Shown here: piece by piece, positions 11,712 to 23,066 of the stretch
How the letters are laid out: each line of letters opens with the position of its first letter
How positions within the stretch are numbered: the first letter of the stretch is position 1
Assembly (NCBI GenBank): GCA_017979445.1
Contig: CM030715.1
Coordinates: 16,249,602-16,313,601, forward strand
Reading direction: 5' to 3'
Length of the DNA stretch: 64,000 bases
From: Akebia trifoliata
Taxonomy: Eukaryota; Streptophyta; Magnoliopsida; Ranunculales; Lardizabalaceae
The notes under the pieces: generated by a model
The model's input: the letters and a program-made list of their open reading frames with translations, nothing else
The model's database searches: none
Told to the model about the DNA's origin: nothing
Program-made: the position numbers and the translations under genes

Positions 11712-14703
11712 TGTGGCGCCCCGCCAAACGCTAACACCAAACCCCATGTCAGATCTCAAGGCACAAGGTGGCACCTCGAAATTTCGGCATCGTCTCCTCT
11801 ATTTATGTTAGCATTCCAAAGCGTTTAACTTGCACTTAATAAACGACATACAATCCTGCATATATATACAAAATATAATACTAGCGAAAGCCTATATACA
11901 TCTGATAACGTACGATAGATCAGAGTGCGGAAGAAAAAATTTATATACAGGATTATACAGAAATTCCTCACTCTAACAAAATTCCTAACACTCAATACAG
12001 AACCCAAAATACCTCTAGACGAACTGACACCACTAGGGTGTATAGCCCCAGTACTCACCAAGTAACGGACTCTTGTCGTCTATTTGACCCCCAGATGGTC
12101 CCCACTCACTGGTTCTACGCCTGCCTCACCAACTACAAGCACTGAAACTAAAAAAAATATGAAGGAATGGGTGAGTAACAATGGTTACCCAGTAAGGAAA
12201 TAAACAATTTCTACCAATAACCTTTTCTACCATGAACGAATAAGCATACTAAATCATTTTAACAATACAAAGTTTTACAGAATAAACTACGATTAACTGG
12301 TACATTAGCCAGGGATGAGGACCTAAACATTTTACAACTCACATTACATCGATCGGCAGTACTCACTATAACATTCTCTTTCTATACAAATCTAATTGAC
12401 CAAATGAAAATATTAAACATGCATTTCATTTTATACATCAAAATAAGGAAACAGATACATAATACACTATGGTGGAGTATTGAAATTAGAGAGTTGAGAT
12501 TCACGACTGGATCGCTCCCAGTCGGGACATGATGTTACAATTCTTCTCTGACTTTTAATTCTTGATTTTGTGGTCGGTCGCTGCACTTACCACGCTTGAT
12601 TGACCATTTATCCGGCTCAGGCTGGTCGTTTGACATGACCGTAAGCAATGGGTCTCTTTTCGATGTGTCTTAATGTTTGACTACATAGATTGTTAGTGAT
12701 CACTGACTAATCATCTTCGTCTATACCTATCATGCGTGCATGTGATTCCCAAATATACAAATCATTCGTATACGACCACCTTCACATTAAAAGTTCACTG
12801 GTAAAGATAGAGAGGAATAACCCAGATTCCAGTTGTGACTTCACTCTCATACGCATCCCATACCACGTATGAGCTTGGTGGTCCCTATCATACATCCCAG
12901 GATAGTACACCACTCCGGATGATATGACGCACTATCCCTTCAGGCATTCATAGACTATTTAATAGCTCACAAAATAGCTACATATATATATTATTTTCAT
13001 TTAAAAATAAAAAAGAAATTAACAATACAAGGTTGAGAATGGATATCTAATTTCCTACCATGCAAGTGTGACCACCCAGCCTAAAATAAATAAGAGAATG
13101 GTAAAGTAAACAGCACCTCCCGCTAACAGAAAATAAATAAACATGCAATCAGTAACATTATCCCTGGATATCCGTTCACCAACCAACACACAACATAACA
13201 ATGTAAAATGCAGACATCACCCCTCGGGCGTGATTCTGACATTTTACCGTTTCATACCTTTTTTCCTTTTTTAAATTTTTACAATTTTCAATCTCTCAAA
13301 TAAAATATCAATTTTCTGATATTCATCAATTCAATATGAGTTCATTGAATATTAAATCATATTTTTCAACTATAGAATTTATTTTTATCAATAATATTGT
13401 AAAAGAAAAAAATTTATATCAAAACGGGGTCTGAGCAGTGGACAGGACCCAACTGATGGAAATAAACCGTTGAAATATCCTACCCACGTATAATTTGTTA
13501 TAAAATACAATTAAATATATCAAATATGCAAGTTTGACATGAATTTAAAATAACCAATTGAATTTTACATTTTTGGAAACTCATCACAAATTTTTAATAA
13601 AATCCTAAATATAATTTTCACAATCTATGATTACTAATAGAAATTGAGAGTTCCTTACAATCCTGTGCGAAATGATCGAAGCGCGTCCACAAAAATCAAG
13701 ACGAACGGCACAAAAATTGAGACGGGCCAAACTTCGAGATGGCTAATTTTTTAATCTGACCCGGTAGTTTCGAGTATCTCAATGCCGTCATCCTTTCTCT
13801 CTGTTGCGACAAAGGACCGTTTGATCCCGAAATGGATGAAATCCGAGGTCGAAGTTTCAAAATCCCCGTATATAAATACGGCTGATTTTTGCCGATACGG
13901 GGTGAAAGAGGAGATAAAATGAAGAGATCTTGGGTGAGTTTTGTAGAGAACACGACTGCGGACGTTTCTCCCTTCTGCGTCGATCGACGACGACGAGCCG
14001 TTTTTCGTGAATCGAAGGTTGAAATTCGAAGCAAAAATATTTTTTTTTAAATGGATTAGCTGGTTTGTGTCGTTTAAAACGAAAGTGACTATTGAAAAAA
14101 TTAAAAAAATTTATTTATATAAATCTTGGGTCGAAAGCGATATTTTGCCTATTATTTCGATTGACGATAACTTGATCATCTGGACTCCAAAAATGACGAA
14201 TGAATATACTATTTCATCTAATTTTTCATTCTGGATCTAATGGTGTGATTAATTTCTAAAAATTCTGTCTTTAACAAAAATTTACATTTTTGACCTGAGG
14301 TGACCCCTAAAATTGACATCATTTTCATTTTTTAAGATAATTCGACTTTTTATGCTCAAAAAATAATAAATAAATAGTCCATATTCAATAATTTTTTGTT
14401 ACAAATCCAATGGTATAATCAAGTCTTAATAATTCTTGCTCTAGCAAAAATTCACTATTTTAGCCTGGTCTGATTCAGTAATCGAGGATTTTACAACTTT
14501 TAGGTTCGTACTCGCATTTAAGCGTGCTTACAGGCTAAAGTATGTTTTTCGATCATTTTGAATCCAATGATAAAGTCAAATTTCATTAAAAATGATTAGA
14601 AATATCCTAAAGTTTTACCCCTAAGTCCCACTTTCAAGATTTTTTTTAAAATTCCACTATTAATTATCCTCGAGATACGAATTGAAAACTTGGGGGTTTT
14701 ACA
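11712..14703 (-). repeat. 5' LTR of element E
   Basis: 2992 bp, minus strand, TGTAAAACCCCC...GGCGCCACA. It is the uninterrupted counterpart of 3807-8354 and shows the empty target site of the solo LTR near 12164-12180. Short ORFs (for example 13696-14034 minus and 14007-14240 plus) have frame-shifted counterparts in the other LTR and are not taken as genes. Confidence 0.85.
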
Positions 14704-14853
14704 ATTCTCTTACTTTTGGATCGATTTGATTCTATTTTGGTGTAGTTATGTTATGATTCATAAAGTTAAACTAGGTGGCGACTCCCAATTACTAGAAAAT
14801 CCCCCCAATTTAGTTACAATTTTTGTTTGAAAAAATTGTTGAAGCGCTTTACA
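14704..14853 (+). repeat. 3' LTR of element F, terminal part after E
   Basis: Contains CTAGGTGGCGACTCCCA, the motif found about 80-90 bp before the end of the A and B LTRs, and finishes GAAGCGCTTTACA, comparable with GGGCGCTTTCA in A and B. Together with the matching sequence just left of 3807 this shows E landed in the downstream part of an F LTR. Confidence 0.65.
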
Positions 14854-15302
14854 AAGAAAAGTGATATTTTGATTTAAACGAAAGATTCATATATGTGATC
14901 TTTATTCTTGATGACAATAGTTGACCAAATTTCTTTAATCTTATGCTCAAATTCTTAGAATCTTCTCTCCAAAAGCAACTACCTTCTGGTTTTACAATGA
15001 GATGTTCTCTTTTGAATATAAAAAATGCATGACTGAGAATGTAATGTGCATTTGACCGTTCTTCTCCTTTATATTCTTCATTTATGGTTCTCCTCGAGAT
15101 ACATCTCATGTGATAGTGAGTTGGTGTGTAAGGTCCTCCTTGATACAACGTTTTTAGCCCATCAAACTTGCTTGTTGAGTTTCTTCTTTCCAATCATCAC
15201 CAATTTGCATTTTTACCATCCAAAATGATTTTCTTTCTCGTTAATTTGGTGTAATGCTCCCCTTTGAGTTTCTCTGGTAGACAAGCATCAAGGAGATTTT
15301 AT
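14854..15302. other. Unassigned flank downstream of element F
   Basis: AT-rich sequence with one 114-codon minus-strand open frame (14849-15193) that overlaps the F LTR end and resembles no family I know. I see no repeat boundary or RNA gene. Confidence 0.4.
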
Positions 15303-16427
15303 TGTTATACCCCATAATGGGCCTACTCACAATTCAAGTCTTAATATAAGTATTCTAATTGAGTGCCAGTGCAGTTGATCAGAGCTTCATAAATTCAATA
15401 GTGTGACAATTTGATAGATTTGAAGATTGTAAAGTCATGAATCAAGATAATTGGAGAGATGAAGACTAAAAATTCAAAATAAGCAAAATCACAAAGTAAC
15501 GATTTTTTGTTTATATGATTTCTGATTACTATCCAAATAATAACCAAAGTAGATAACGATTTCGGATCATTATACCATATATAGTGATTCGAAATCTGGT
15601 TTAGTTCGTTGAACCACAATGGGCTGATCAATTCAAGTTATGGTCATTTTTGTAATTTTTCTTCCCTTTGTTATTCTATAAATAAAAGGAAAAATTCTGA
15701 TTGAAATGAATTTTTTTTAGATTCAATAGAATTTTCGTTCCCTTTGATTTTTTTTTTTTTATCCATCTTTAGTCTCCTAAGGAGAATTTTTTTTTTTTTA
15801 GGGTGGGGATCCTGGATAGGGAGAGAGTTTCAAGGAGATTTCAAACCTCCTATTGAGGATCCTAAAGAAGTCTAGAGAAACAAAAGAAAATTCAAAGCCT
15901 GAAATTATTTAGATCTTGGGAAAGTTTTTCCCCAAATCATTGTAAAATTATTGTAAGAATGAAATTTCAGTTTAAAGAAACAATAAAATAAAAAATTTGT
16001 TCAGATTTGAGAATTACATGTAAATGATTATGAGTAAGATTAAGTTTATGTTAGATTCATTGATTTTGATTTTAATTTATTTAAAATCTGAGTTTTATCG
16101 TAGATTTAGCTTATTTATTATTTAATTAAAATAAATTTCTCAATCGTTAAATTTTATGCTTAATGATTGATTTTGATCTTTTTTTACAAAACTTAATTTC
16201 TCAATTTCAACAAGTCTCTCAATTAGATTGGAAATTCTGATTTAGATATGATCGAGATGTTATTTTAGTTGTAATTTCAAGTTTTAGAAAATCTCTAAAA
16301 TACAGAGTAAAACTGATCACCTCGCTACATTGCGGGATTAGACCCCAGTCATTCTCCTTGTAATGGGGACAAAATCAGCCAAGGACTCATCACTATCCTC
16401 CTCAAATCATATCCCTATTTATCACGA
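15303..16427 (+). repeat. Possible degenerate solo LTR
   Basis: Starts TGTTATACCCC, a common plant LTR start. It has a TATA-like CTATAAATAAAAGG at about 15676 and an AATAAAATAAAAAA poly(A)-like stretch near 15982. The preceding bases TTTAT (15298-15302) recur at about 16428 after ...CATATCCCTA, a possible target duplication with a decayed terminal CA. Weak: there is no second copy in the window to compare, and the 3' edge is a guess. Confidence 0.25.
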
Positions 16428-17279
16428 CCACCACTCATGTGACTCCATTCCACTTCATTATTTTCATCTATTTCACTTTAACATCACTTTTAGAGGGGGA
16501 ACCAATTGGTTTAATGACTAGAAAATTCATATTGGTTGAATTGATTTAATTTTAGATTAAATTTATTGGTTATGATTTAATTAATTTTAATTTTTCGTAT
16601 TAAGGTTTTAATGAAGGTTTTAACTTTTGAATTTTGTCATTCTATATGATCAGATATGTGTCATTCCATGTAATGAGAATTGTCATTTTATGTGATGCAA
16701 ATTTGTCATTTCATGTGTAAATAATTATTTTTCTAAGTGTATGAATCTCTAACTTACATTGATTTGTGCGAATGTTATCAAAAATATTTATTTTTATCCT
16801 AGAGTTATCATTTCGATGTATCGAAATCACATTTTCTTAGTGAAGCATGATTTCTAAGTGTGAGTTGAATGTTAGGGATTTTTTGGAAATTTTGTCAATT
16901 TGTGTGAATATTGATGAGAGACTTCATCTAGTTTACAGTGATTATATATATCCTAATGTTGCATGTACCTAACGTAGCCATGTCTTTAGGGTTATCAAAA
17001 CGTGTAGTGACCCTAAGCGTACATATTTGCTAAATCGAATGTATAAGTATGACGAGGATCCTAAGCATGGATAATCTCTATGTTGAGTGTGCCAAAAAAG
17101 AAGATAACGAAATCATAGGGAACATTGGAAATTTAAGAACTGATAAAAATTGAAGAAAATCGAGAGAGGCCTCTCACAAACTTTGGATCTTTCGAATCCA
17201 TTTTGTATTCATCAATAGGAATCCATAACAACCAGGTGACGGGTTATCGAATCAAGTAGATGCAAATGGGGTGTCTATA
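16428..17279 (-). repeat. Partial LTR of the F family in inverted orientation
   Basis: Read on the minus strand from 17279 it begins TATAGACACCCCATTTGC. It then parallels the F LTR start at 257, including a shared GTTTGTGAGAGG region and, around 16630-16720, the reiterated TGTCATTnnATGT motif seen inverted at about 890-1040. No purine tract adjoins 17279, so it looks like a 5' or solo LTR rather than a 3' LTR. Its other end was not found. Confidence 0.5.
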
Positions 17280-20200
17280 ATATCGTGGAATGTGGATGAA
17301 ACTGGATGAGTAAGAAGTGCGATTGACTGAACTCGAGATTCTTCAATGATAAGGTATATTAGAACTTTAGTTGTTATTTATGTTGTCCTTATATTCTTTT
17401 TTATATGAATTATTTGGGCATTTCTTGATGTTACACTTTTTTGTTGGTGTAGATTTGTCGGATAAGTAACCTTATTTATACTATAGACTATCATATTATT
17501 TGATATGTATTTGTGGGATTATTAATTGGCATTATAATTTTAGAAATTTCATATTATTTTAATAATGTTTAATTAATTTTTTAAGAAATAGAAATAATAC
17601 ATCCAATGATTAGGACACTACAAGGAAAGAAAATATTGATAGTTTTAATATTGATATTCTAATTACATGAAAATCAACGAATGTATCATTGCTTACCAGT
17701 GAAGAATTTGTAAATGAACTTTTAGAAGGTCCTTCGTCAAATTGTTATAAGTTGTTGAAGATTGATAATAGTGCATTCATTTATCTATATCAACTATTTC
17801 AAGATCAAGGATGACTTTATAAAAATCATAATTGTCGATATCAATTAGTTACAATCGATTTCAACATTCATTGTAAATCATCTAAAAGTATTTTCAAAGT
17901 TTTATTGGTTATGTTGTATTTTTAAAAAGAATGATTGTTCTTTCATCCATTGAACAATCAATGAAAAAAATTCGATTGAGGAATTATTATGTTGACCTAC
18001 TTTCTTATTTAGTTTTTAAAAAATATTAAAATAAATTATGATATTGTCGATCTAAAATAAGTATTTACTAGAATGACAATTTGATAAAGGAAATGTAGAA
18101 TTCGATGAACCTTATCATAATTATGATTGAAGAATTAGAACATTTAATTAAAGTAGATAAAATTTAAAATTTTATATGAAATTCTTTTTATCAAACAAAC
18201 ATTATCGTTGAGAACAAAAGCATCGAAAAACATAGTTTAAACTGGAAGCATGCTTAAATCTGAGTTTAATCTGATAAGTTATCAAAATATTAATTTTATC
18301 AAGAAAATTTAGGGCATAAAAGGTATTTAGTCAATAGAGAAAAATCGATGATGAATTTCAAAAATTCGAGATGCACAGTTTAAATTGGTTTAATGCCACG
18401 AACATAACTGAGAAAAGAAAAATATATGAAAAAATAATATTATTTAATTATTATTTTTATAAAATTATATTTAATTATAATTATTTATATAAAATGATAG
18501 ATTTGAAATTATTGAAATATTAAAAGGGTAAGGTGTAATTAACACAAATATAAATATTATTATATAATATAATATAATATTACAACATATTATAAGTTAT
18601 AATGTGTTAACAGATTAGATATCCAAGTGTATTAATTTTATATGTTATAAAATAATATAATATATTATTATATATTATAATATAAGTTAATGGTCATTCA
18701 TACTATAAGAGAAAAACAAAAACAAAGATGAGTGGATTCGTTTACGTTACAGTCAATCAAAATTTAAACGTGTTTCAGACGTGAATTAAGATCCAACATT
18801 GAAAAATTAAATATACACGACGTCTACTTAATCATTGAATTATTTTGTCGAATTGTCAAGAAAATTAGGTAGAAAAATCATTTTAATTATGTAAGGATGC
18901 GTTAAATCCAATTGCGAAATTAGGAAATTTATAATTTCAAATTCGTAGTATAATTTTCAATGAAATCAATTTATTTTAATTTTGATAGTTAATTTCAAAA
19001 TTATTATTGATTTAAATTCGAAATTTATGTATCGAATTGTTGAATAATTAATTTTATATAATATTTCTCGAATATTTTAAAGTTGTGGAATAAAAATAAA
19101 TGAATTTATGTGAGTGTAACCAGAAAATCAATTTGTTTAACAAATTAATTTTCATAGAATATTCATTTAAAAAAATAGTTAAGACGCTATGTTTTGAAAG
19201 TGTGTTTTCATTGGATAATAATCTATAAAAAATAAGGAAATGTTTAAGTATAAAATAAAATCGAGAATGAAATTGTCAATTGTTTAAAATTGATAACGGG
19301 ATTTTCAGTTGTATGTGCTTGTGTTGATGAATTTTTAGGTTTAGAGTATTTTTTAAAATTATGTAATATAACGTGGAATGCAATTAAGATGGTAATCGTG
19401 GGATAGTGTTCTTACAGGTTTACTATTTTATGATTTATTACTTTTGATATACTGCTACAAGTTTATAATTTTAGAATATCTAGGAATATCATCACACTTG
19501 TAAATTTATTTTAATTTATTTTAATTTATTTCAAATAAATTTTGAAAAATATAATTATTATTTTTGTTATCTATTAAAAGGATAATGAATACTTATAAGA
19601 TTAATTGGTATCTATTTCCAGAAGTAACCAATTAATTTAGAATAATAGGGGTTTAATATTCTTTCCGATAATATGGGATACCACTTGAGAATACCATTGT
19701 ACCTACTATTTGAAAAATTCCTATCTTCTCTATATTGGAAAATAATAAATTATACTACAAATATGATATGTAGATGACTAGATTGATTGAAGACACATGC
19801 ATAGTACAGAGGTACAATGAAGTTGACTTGTCAACTGATCATTTACAACCTAAATTGGAAAACATGATAAATCAATTATGGCAAATTGTCAAATTAATCA
19901 TAAAATCAAGAACTAATGGTAAGTTTCACATTGATTATGTACTAGAGCATCGATATACAAATCAATACTTTTATATCGGTTGTGTAGCTCGTTATTCATA
20001 TCAAATACACCACCAAGACTAATATTCTTATAACATATTTATGTTTATTTTATTTTATTATAAGATGGAGATATTTTGTTACTATTTTATTAAAGATTAA
20101 CATGTTTCGAGTGTTATTCATTTTTGTTTACTTATTTAGAAACCTACATTGTTTATAATAGACTAACTTATTTATCCATTCATATTGGGACTATTAATTT

Positions 20201-20696
20201 GAAATCTGAGTTTACTATTGAGTAACTTCCCTTGTTAGTTATCCTACCAATAAAATATTACAAATATCCAACTACTAAGATTCCTACTTCTAATGGAGAA
20301 CATTATATAAAGAGATTGCAAGATTAGGATGATAAATACTATTTCTATTATATGTGAGTTAAGATTGAAATTTAGTATAACTACTTTGTGTATTGTGTAT
20401 ATTTATATGTATATGTCTAGAGAATGAAAGTTAATGTTTATGACATGGACAATTGTTGATCAATATGAGATGTGTAGTTGATATATATACACTTTTGAGT
20501 TATAATTATAGTTATATTTTTTTAAAGTGATATATATTTGTTATGATATGATGGTTGGAATGTAGTGGATATATAGATTTTGATTCTATAGATATATTTC
20601 TACAGGTAAAAAAATTTCATAAGTCCATTTTTTTAGAAAAATTCTATTGAAATTATTTAGAAGAAATCTATATCGCATTTAAACTTTGAAGATCTT
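17280..20696. other. AT-rich intergenic stretch, no gene recognised
   Basis: Very AT-rich. About 18420-18690 is dominated by TATAAT/ATTATA-type simple sequence with short self-complementary runs. One 82-codon open frame at 19774-20022 (+) is unlike any family I know. No LTR pair, tRNA or rRNA is seen. It is the old flank into which element C inserted. Confidence 0.5.
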
Positions 20697-22397
20697 TGTG
20701 GACACGGGATTTTTTATTTTCGAATATCTCAACCACTTTTGGGGGTTTTGGAGTCGCCACCATTCGGTTTTTGGTAAAAGGGTGTGAATGGTCACCCGTG
20801 ATATTTTTTTTGAAAAATCATTTGTTTTGGCATTTAGTGACTCTTGTACGGATAAGGTCTATTGATCCAACTTTTGATTCTAGGTAAAGGGTCCATATTA
20901 GGGAGTAGAGAAGGTGTTAGGCACCCTACTCCCTCCATCATTAGTGATAATCTCGGATTCGATCGATTTTGAAAGGGAAAAAAAGAAAGTCAGATAAATT
21001 CGATTTGTGCTCCCAAGGGATTTTGATGTTGGCTTAAACCACCCTTATTGAAAAAGGGGCTCTTCGATGATTCAAACCTTTAATAGTGTGTGTGTGTGTG
21101 TGTGTAGGTATAGAGAAAAGGGAGAAGTAGATGAGGATGAATTGGAGAGGAGAAAAAGGAGGTGTTCTTTGTCCAAAACCCACATTGATCTTCTTGACTT
21201 TCTTTTGACCTTCAAGGTGATAAGTCTTCCTTGAATTTTCTTTAATGGATGATAGAAGATTGATAAAAGATGATGCTTGACTTAGTAATGAGTTGGGAGT
21301 TGAGGGTTTAGTAGTAAGTTGAAAGTAGAGGGTTGAGAGTGAGATAGTATTTTTCTTGATTTTTCATTAGGTGAGAATTGTGTTGAGGATTAGAGCATTT
21401 TATAGGATTTGGAAGGTAATTTTCAGGAATTTAATTGGGTAAATTGATGAGAATGAGTAGAATGGTTTGGGATTTGTAAAAGGAGGTGGGTGAATTGAAA
21501 GATATGGAAGGCCATTTGTGTAAGGAGGGTTAAATGGATTATTTATAATCCAAATGGATTCGATCTTTTAACCCATTTTGGTTGAGTGTTAGGTAGAATG
21601 AAATGAGTGGTGTTTGGTTGAGAGAATGGTGTTGTAAGATGGTGGTTGATTGATTGAGTGTTTGGTGAGTTGAGGGGAGTAGATTTTAATTAAAAGAATG
21701 GGTTGTGTAAGAGGGTAATTACTTAGGTTTTTGGGAGGGTGGAGGAGGTGGTGACATGTGTCAAAGGGGTGTGAGTTTGGAGTGTTAAATAAGTTGATTA
21801 GAGAGAATGAGTATTTAATTTAAAAGGAGGGGTGTGGGTTTAGAGTGTTAAATGACTTGATTAGAGAGAATGAGTGTTTGATTTGAAAGGAGTGGTGTGG
21901 GTTTGCTTGTGTGAATGGGTTTGTAGGGTATGATTAGGGTAGGTTAGAGTAGGATAATAGATTGATGTGTGGGTAGATGATGTTTTTAGAGAAAAGGTGA
22001 TGGGGATTGGTAATTAGATGAGGGAGGTGAGTTGGGGTGGTAACATGTATTACACCTTGATAATCTTGGGTGATTGGTTGTGATGTTCGACTTGGGTTGA
22101 GAATTGGGCTTGGGTAGGATAATTGGGTAGTGGGTGAATAGTAATGGATGATTGGTTGAGTCCCATGAGCTTAGATGGTAGGCTGGGCTTGGGTTGAGTT
22201 GAATTGAATTTGGGGTGGGGGGTGGATTGAGCAGTGTAGATGATGAGGTAGGTTTGGGTCCATAGGCCAAATGGGTAGGGCCATTTATTAAAAGAAATTA
22301 GAGATTTTATGAAGGTTTTGTTTTGAGGGTCCATTCTGACTTTTATGAATTTTAGGCATTTTACGTCGAGAGCCCGGTCAAAATTTGGGTGTCTACA
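20697..22397 (-). repeat. 3' LTR of element C
   Basis: 1701 bp, minus strand, TGTAGACACCC at 22397 down to ...CGTGTCCACA at 20697. It differs from the A/B/D LTRs over most of its length but shares the first ~10 bases, the GGTGGCGACTCC motif (near 20750-20760) and the GGTGCCTAACACCTTC block (20911-20925 region). A TATA-like CCTATAAAA lies at 21398-21406 (minus). A (GT)n microsatellite is at about 21088-21106. The 21560-22270 part is strongly G/T on the + strand, which creates spurious proline-rich open frames on the minus strand. The 5' counterpart is outside the window, so the target duplication cannot be tested. Confidence 0.8.
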
Positions 22398-22410
22398 ACT
22401 ACCCCTTTTG
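22398..22410 (-). other. Polypurine tract of element C
   Basis: CAAAAGGGGTAGT on the minus strand abuts the TGTAGACACCC LTR start. Confidence 0.8.
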
Positions 22411-23066
22411 TAGGAATTGCATGCAAAGAATAGATGAAACCCCGATTTGTATGGGCTCGAAGATTTTGCTCAGACAAGTTTTGAAAACACCAATTTAGTT
22501 TGACAGATTTGATGATAAGAAATGGTTACCTAAGCACAGGGTCTGACAAGGTGAGCCTTTTCATTTCCTCGACCTCGTGGCGTGGAGCTCGTGTGAGATC
22601 TCGAATTTTTGATTGTTTGGTGAAAAACTTTGAAACGGGAGTTTTCTAATGAGTCTTGGGCAATTTGAATTCCGTTTCTCCTAACATGCTATTTTTTTAT
22701 TTTTTTATTTTTTTGATTTTTGATTCATTTATTTTTTTTTATTTTCTTTTATGTTTTTTTGTTTTTATTTTTTTTAATTGATGATCAGGACCCGTGCATG
22801 CATTAGTTTAAGCACAATGCAAAACATGAACATATTGGTCTGTGCATAAAGCACGGACTGTGCAAATTTTGATCGATTCGTGCTCCATTCCCGAACTGTT
22901 TGGATTATACCTAGTCCGTACATAGAATACGGGACTTAAATTATTTTCTTCAGTCCGTGTTTTATGTGTGGACCAGAACCTTCTTTTCTCAGTTTTTTTA
23001 CCCGACAGAACCTCATTTGTTCTCTTCATTCACGATTTTAAGTTTTTCACCCATTCTAAGGCATCA
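22411..23066 (+). other. Leader of the antisense ORF: T-rich tract and inverted repeats
   Basis: Between C's PPT and the antisense ORF. 22690-22780 is a T-rich low-complexity tract. 22838-22861 and 22952-22975 are imperfect inverted copies of a 24-base element (CAGTCCGTG...TATG...GGACC type). A related self-complementary copy with AGTCCGTA and TACGGGACT arms lies between them at 22914-22937. A promoter role for the downstream + strand ORF is my inference; no clear TATA box is placed. Confidence 0.4.

Larger units (their letters stand above)
3807..14703 (-). mobile_element. Element E: LTR retrotransposon derivative (LARD-like)
   Basis: Two ~3 kb direct repeats (3807-8354 and 11712-14703) flank a 3.36 kb internal region. 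On the minus strand the LTR begins TGTAAAA.CCC and ends ...GGCG(G)CGCCACA or equivalent. A tRNA-iMet-type PBS lies 2 bases inside the 5' LTR and a PPT abuts the 3' LTR. Flanks are ATTAT (3802-3806) and ATTCT (14704-14708), a 5-bp target duplication with one mismatch. No gag or pol domain could be read. Very long LTRs with a non-coding internal domain fit a LARD; LTR size and PBS type would also fit a gutted Tekay/Del-like chromovirus, which I cannot confirm. E sits inside the 3' LTR of F. Confidence 0.8.

Noticed and set aside
18420..18700. Self-complementary AT-rich sequence resembling a MITE
   Set aside because: Explained by TATAAT-type simple sequence; no defined terminal inverted repeats or target duplication.
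19774..20022. 82-codon open frame
   Set aside because: No known family, no supporting signals, surrounded by non-coding AT-rich DNA.
17616..20567. CACTACAAGG at 17616 and TGTAGTG at about 20561 as ends of a CACTA DNA transposon
   Set aside because: Only about seven terminal bases pair, flanking triplets do not match, and there is no transposase or subterminal repeat.
21986..22334. Pro/Ser/Asn-rich open frames on the minus strand
   Set aside because: Inside the LTR of C, caused by strong strand composition skew.
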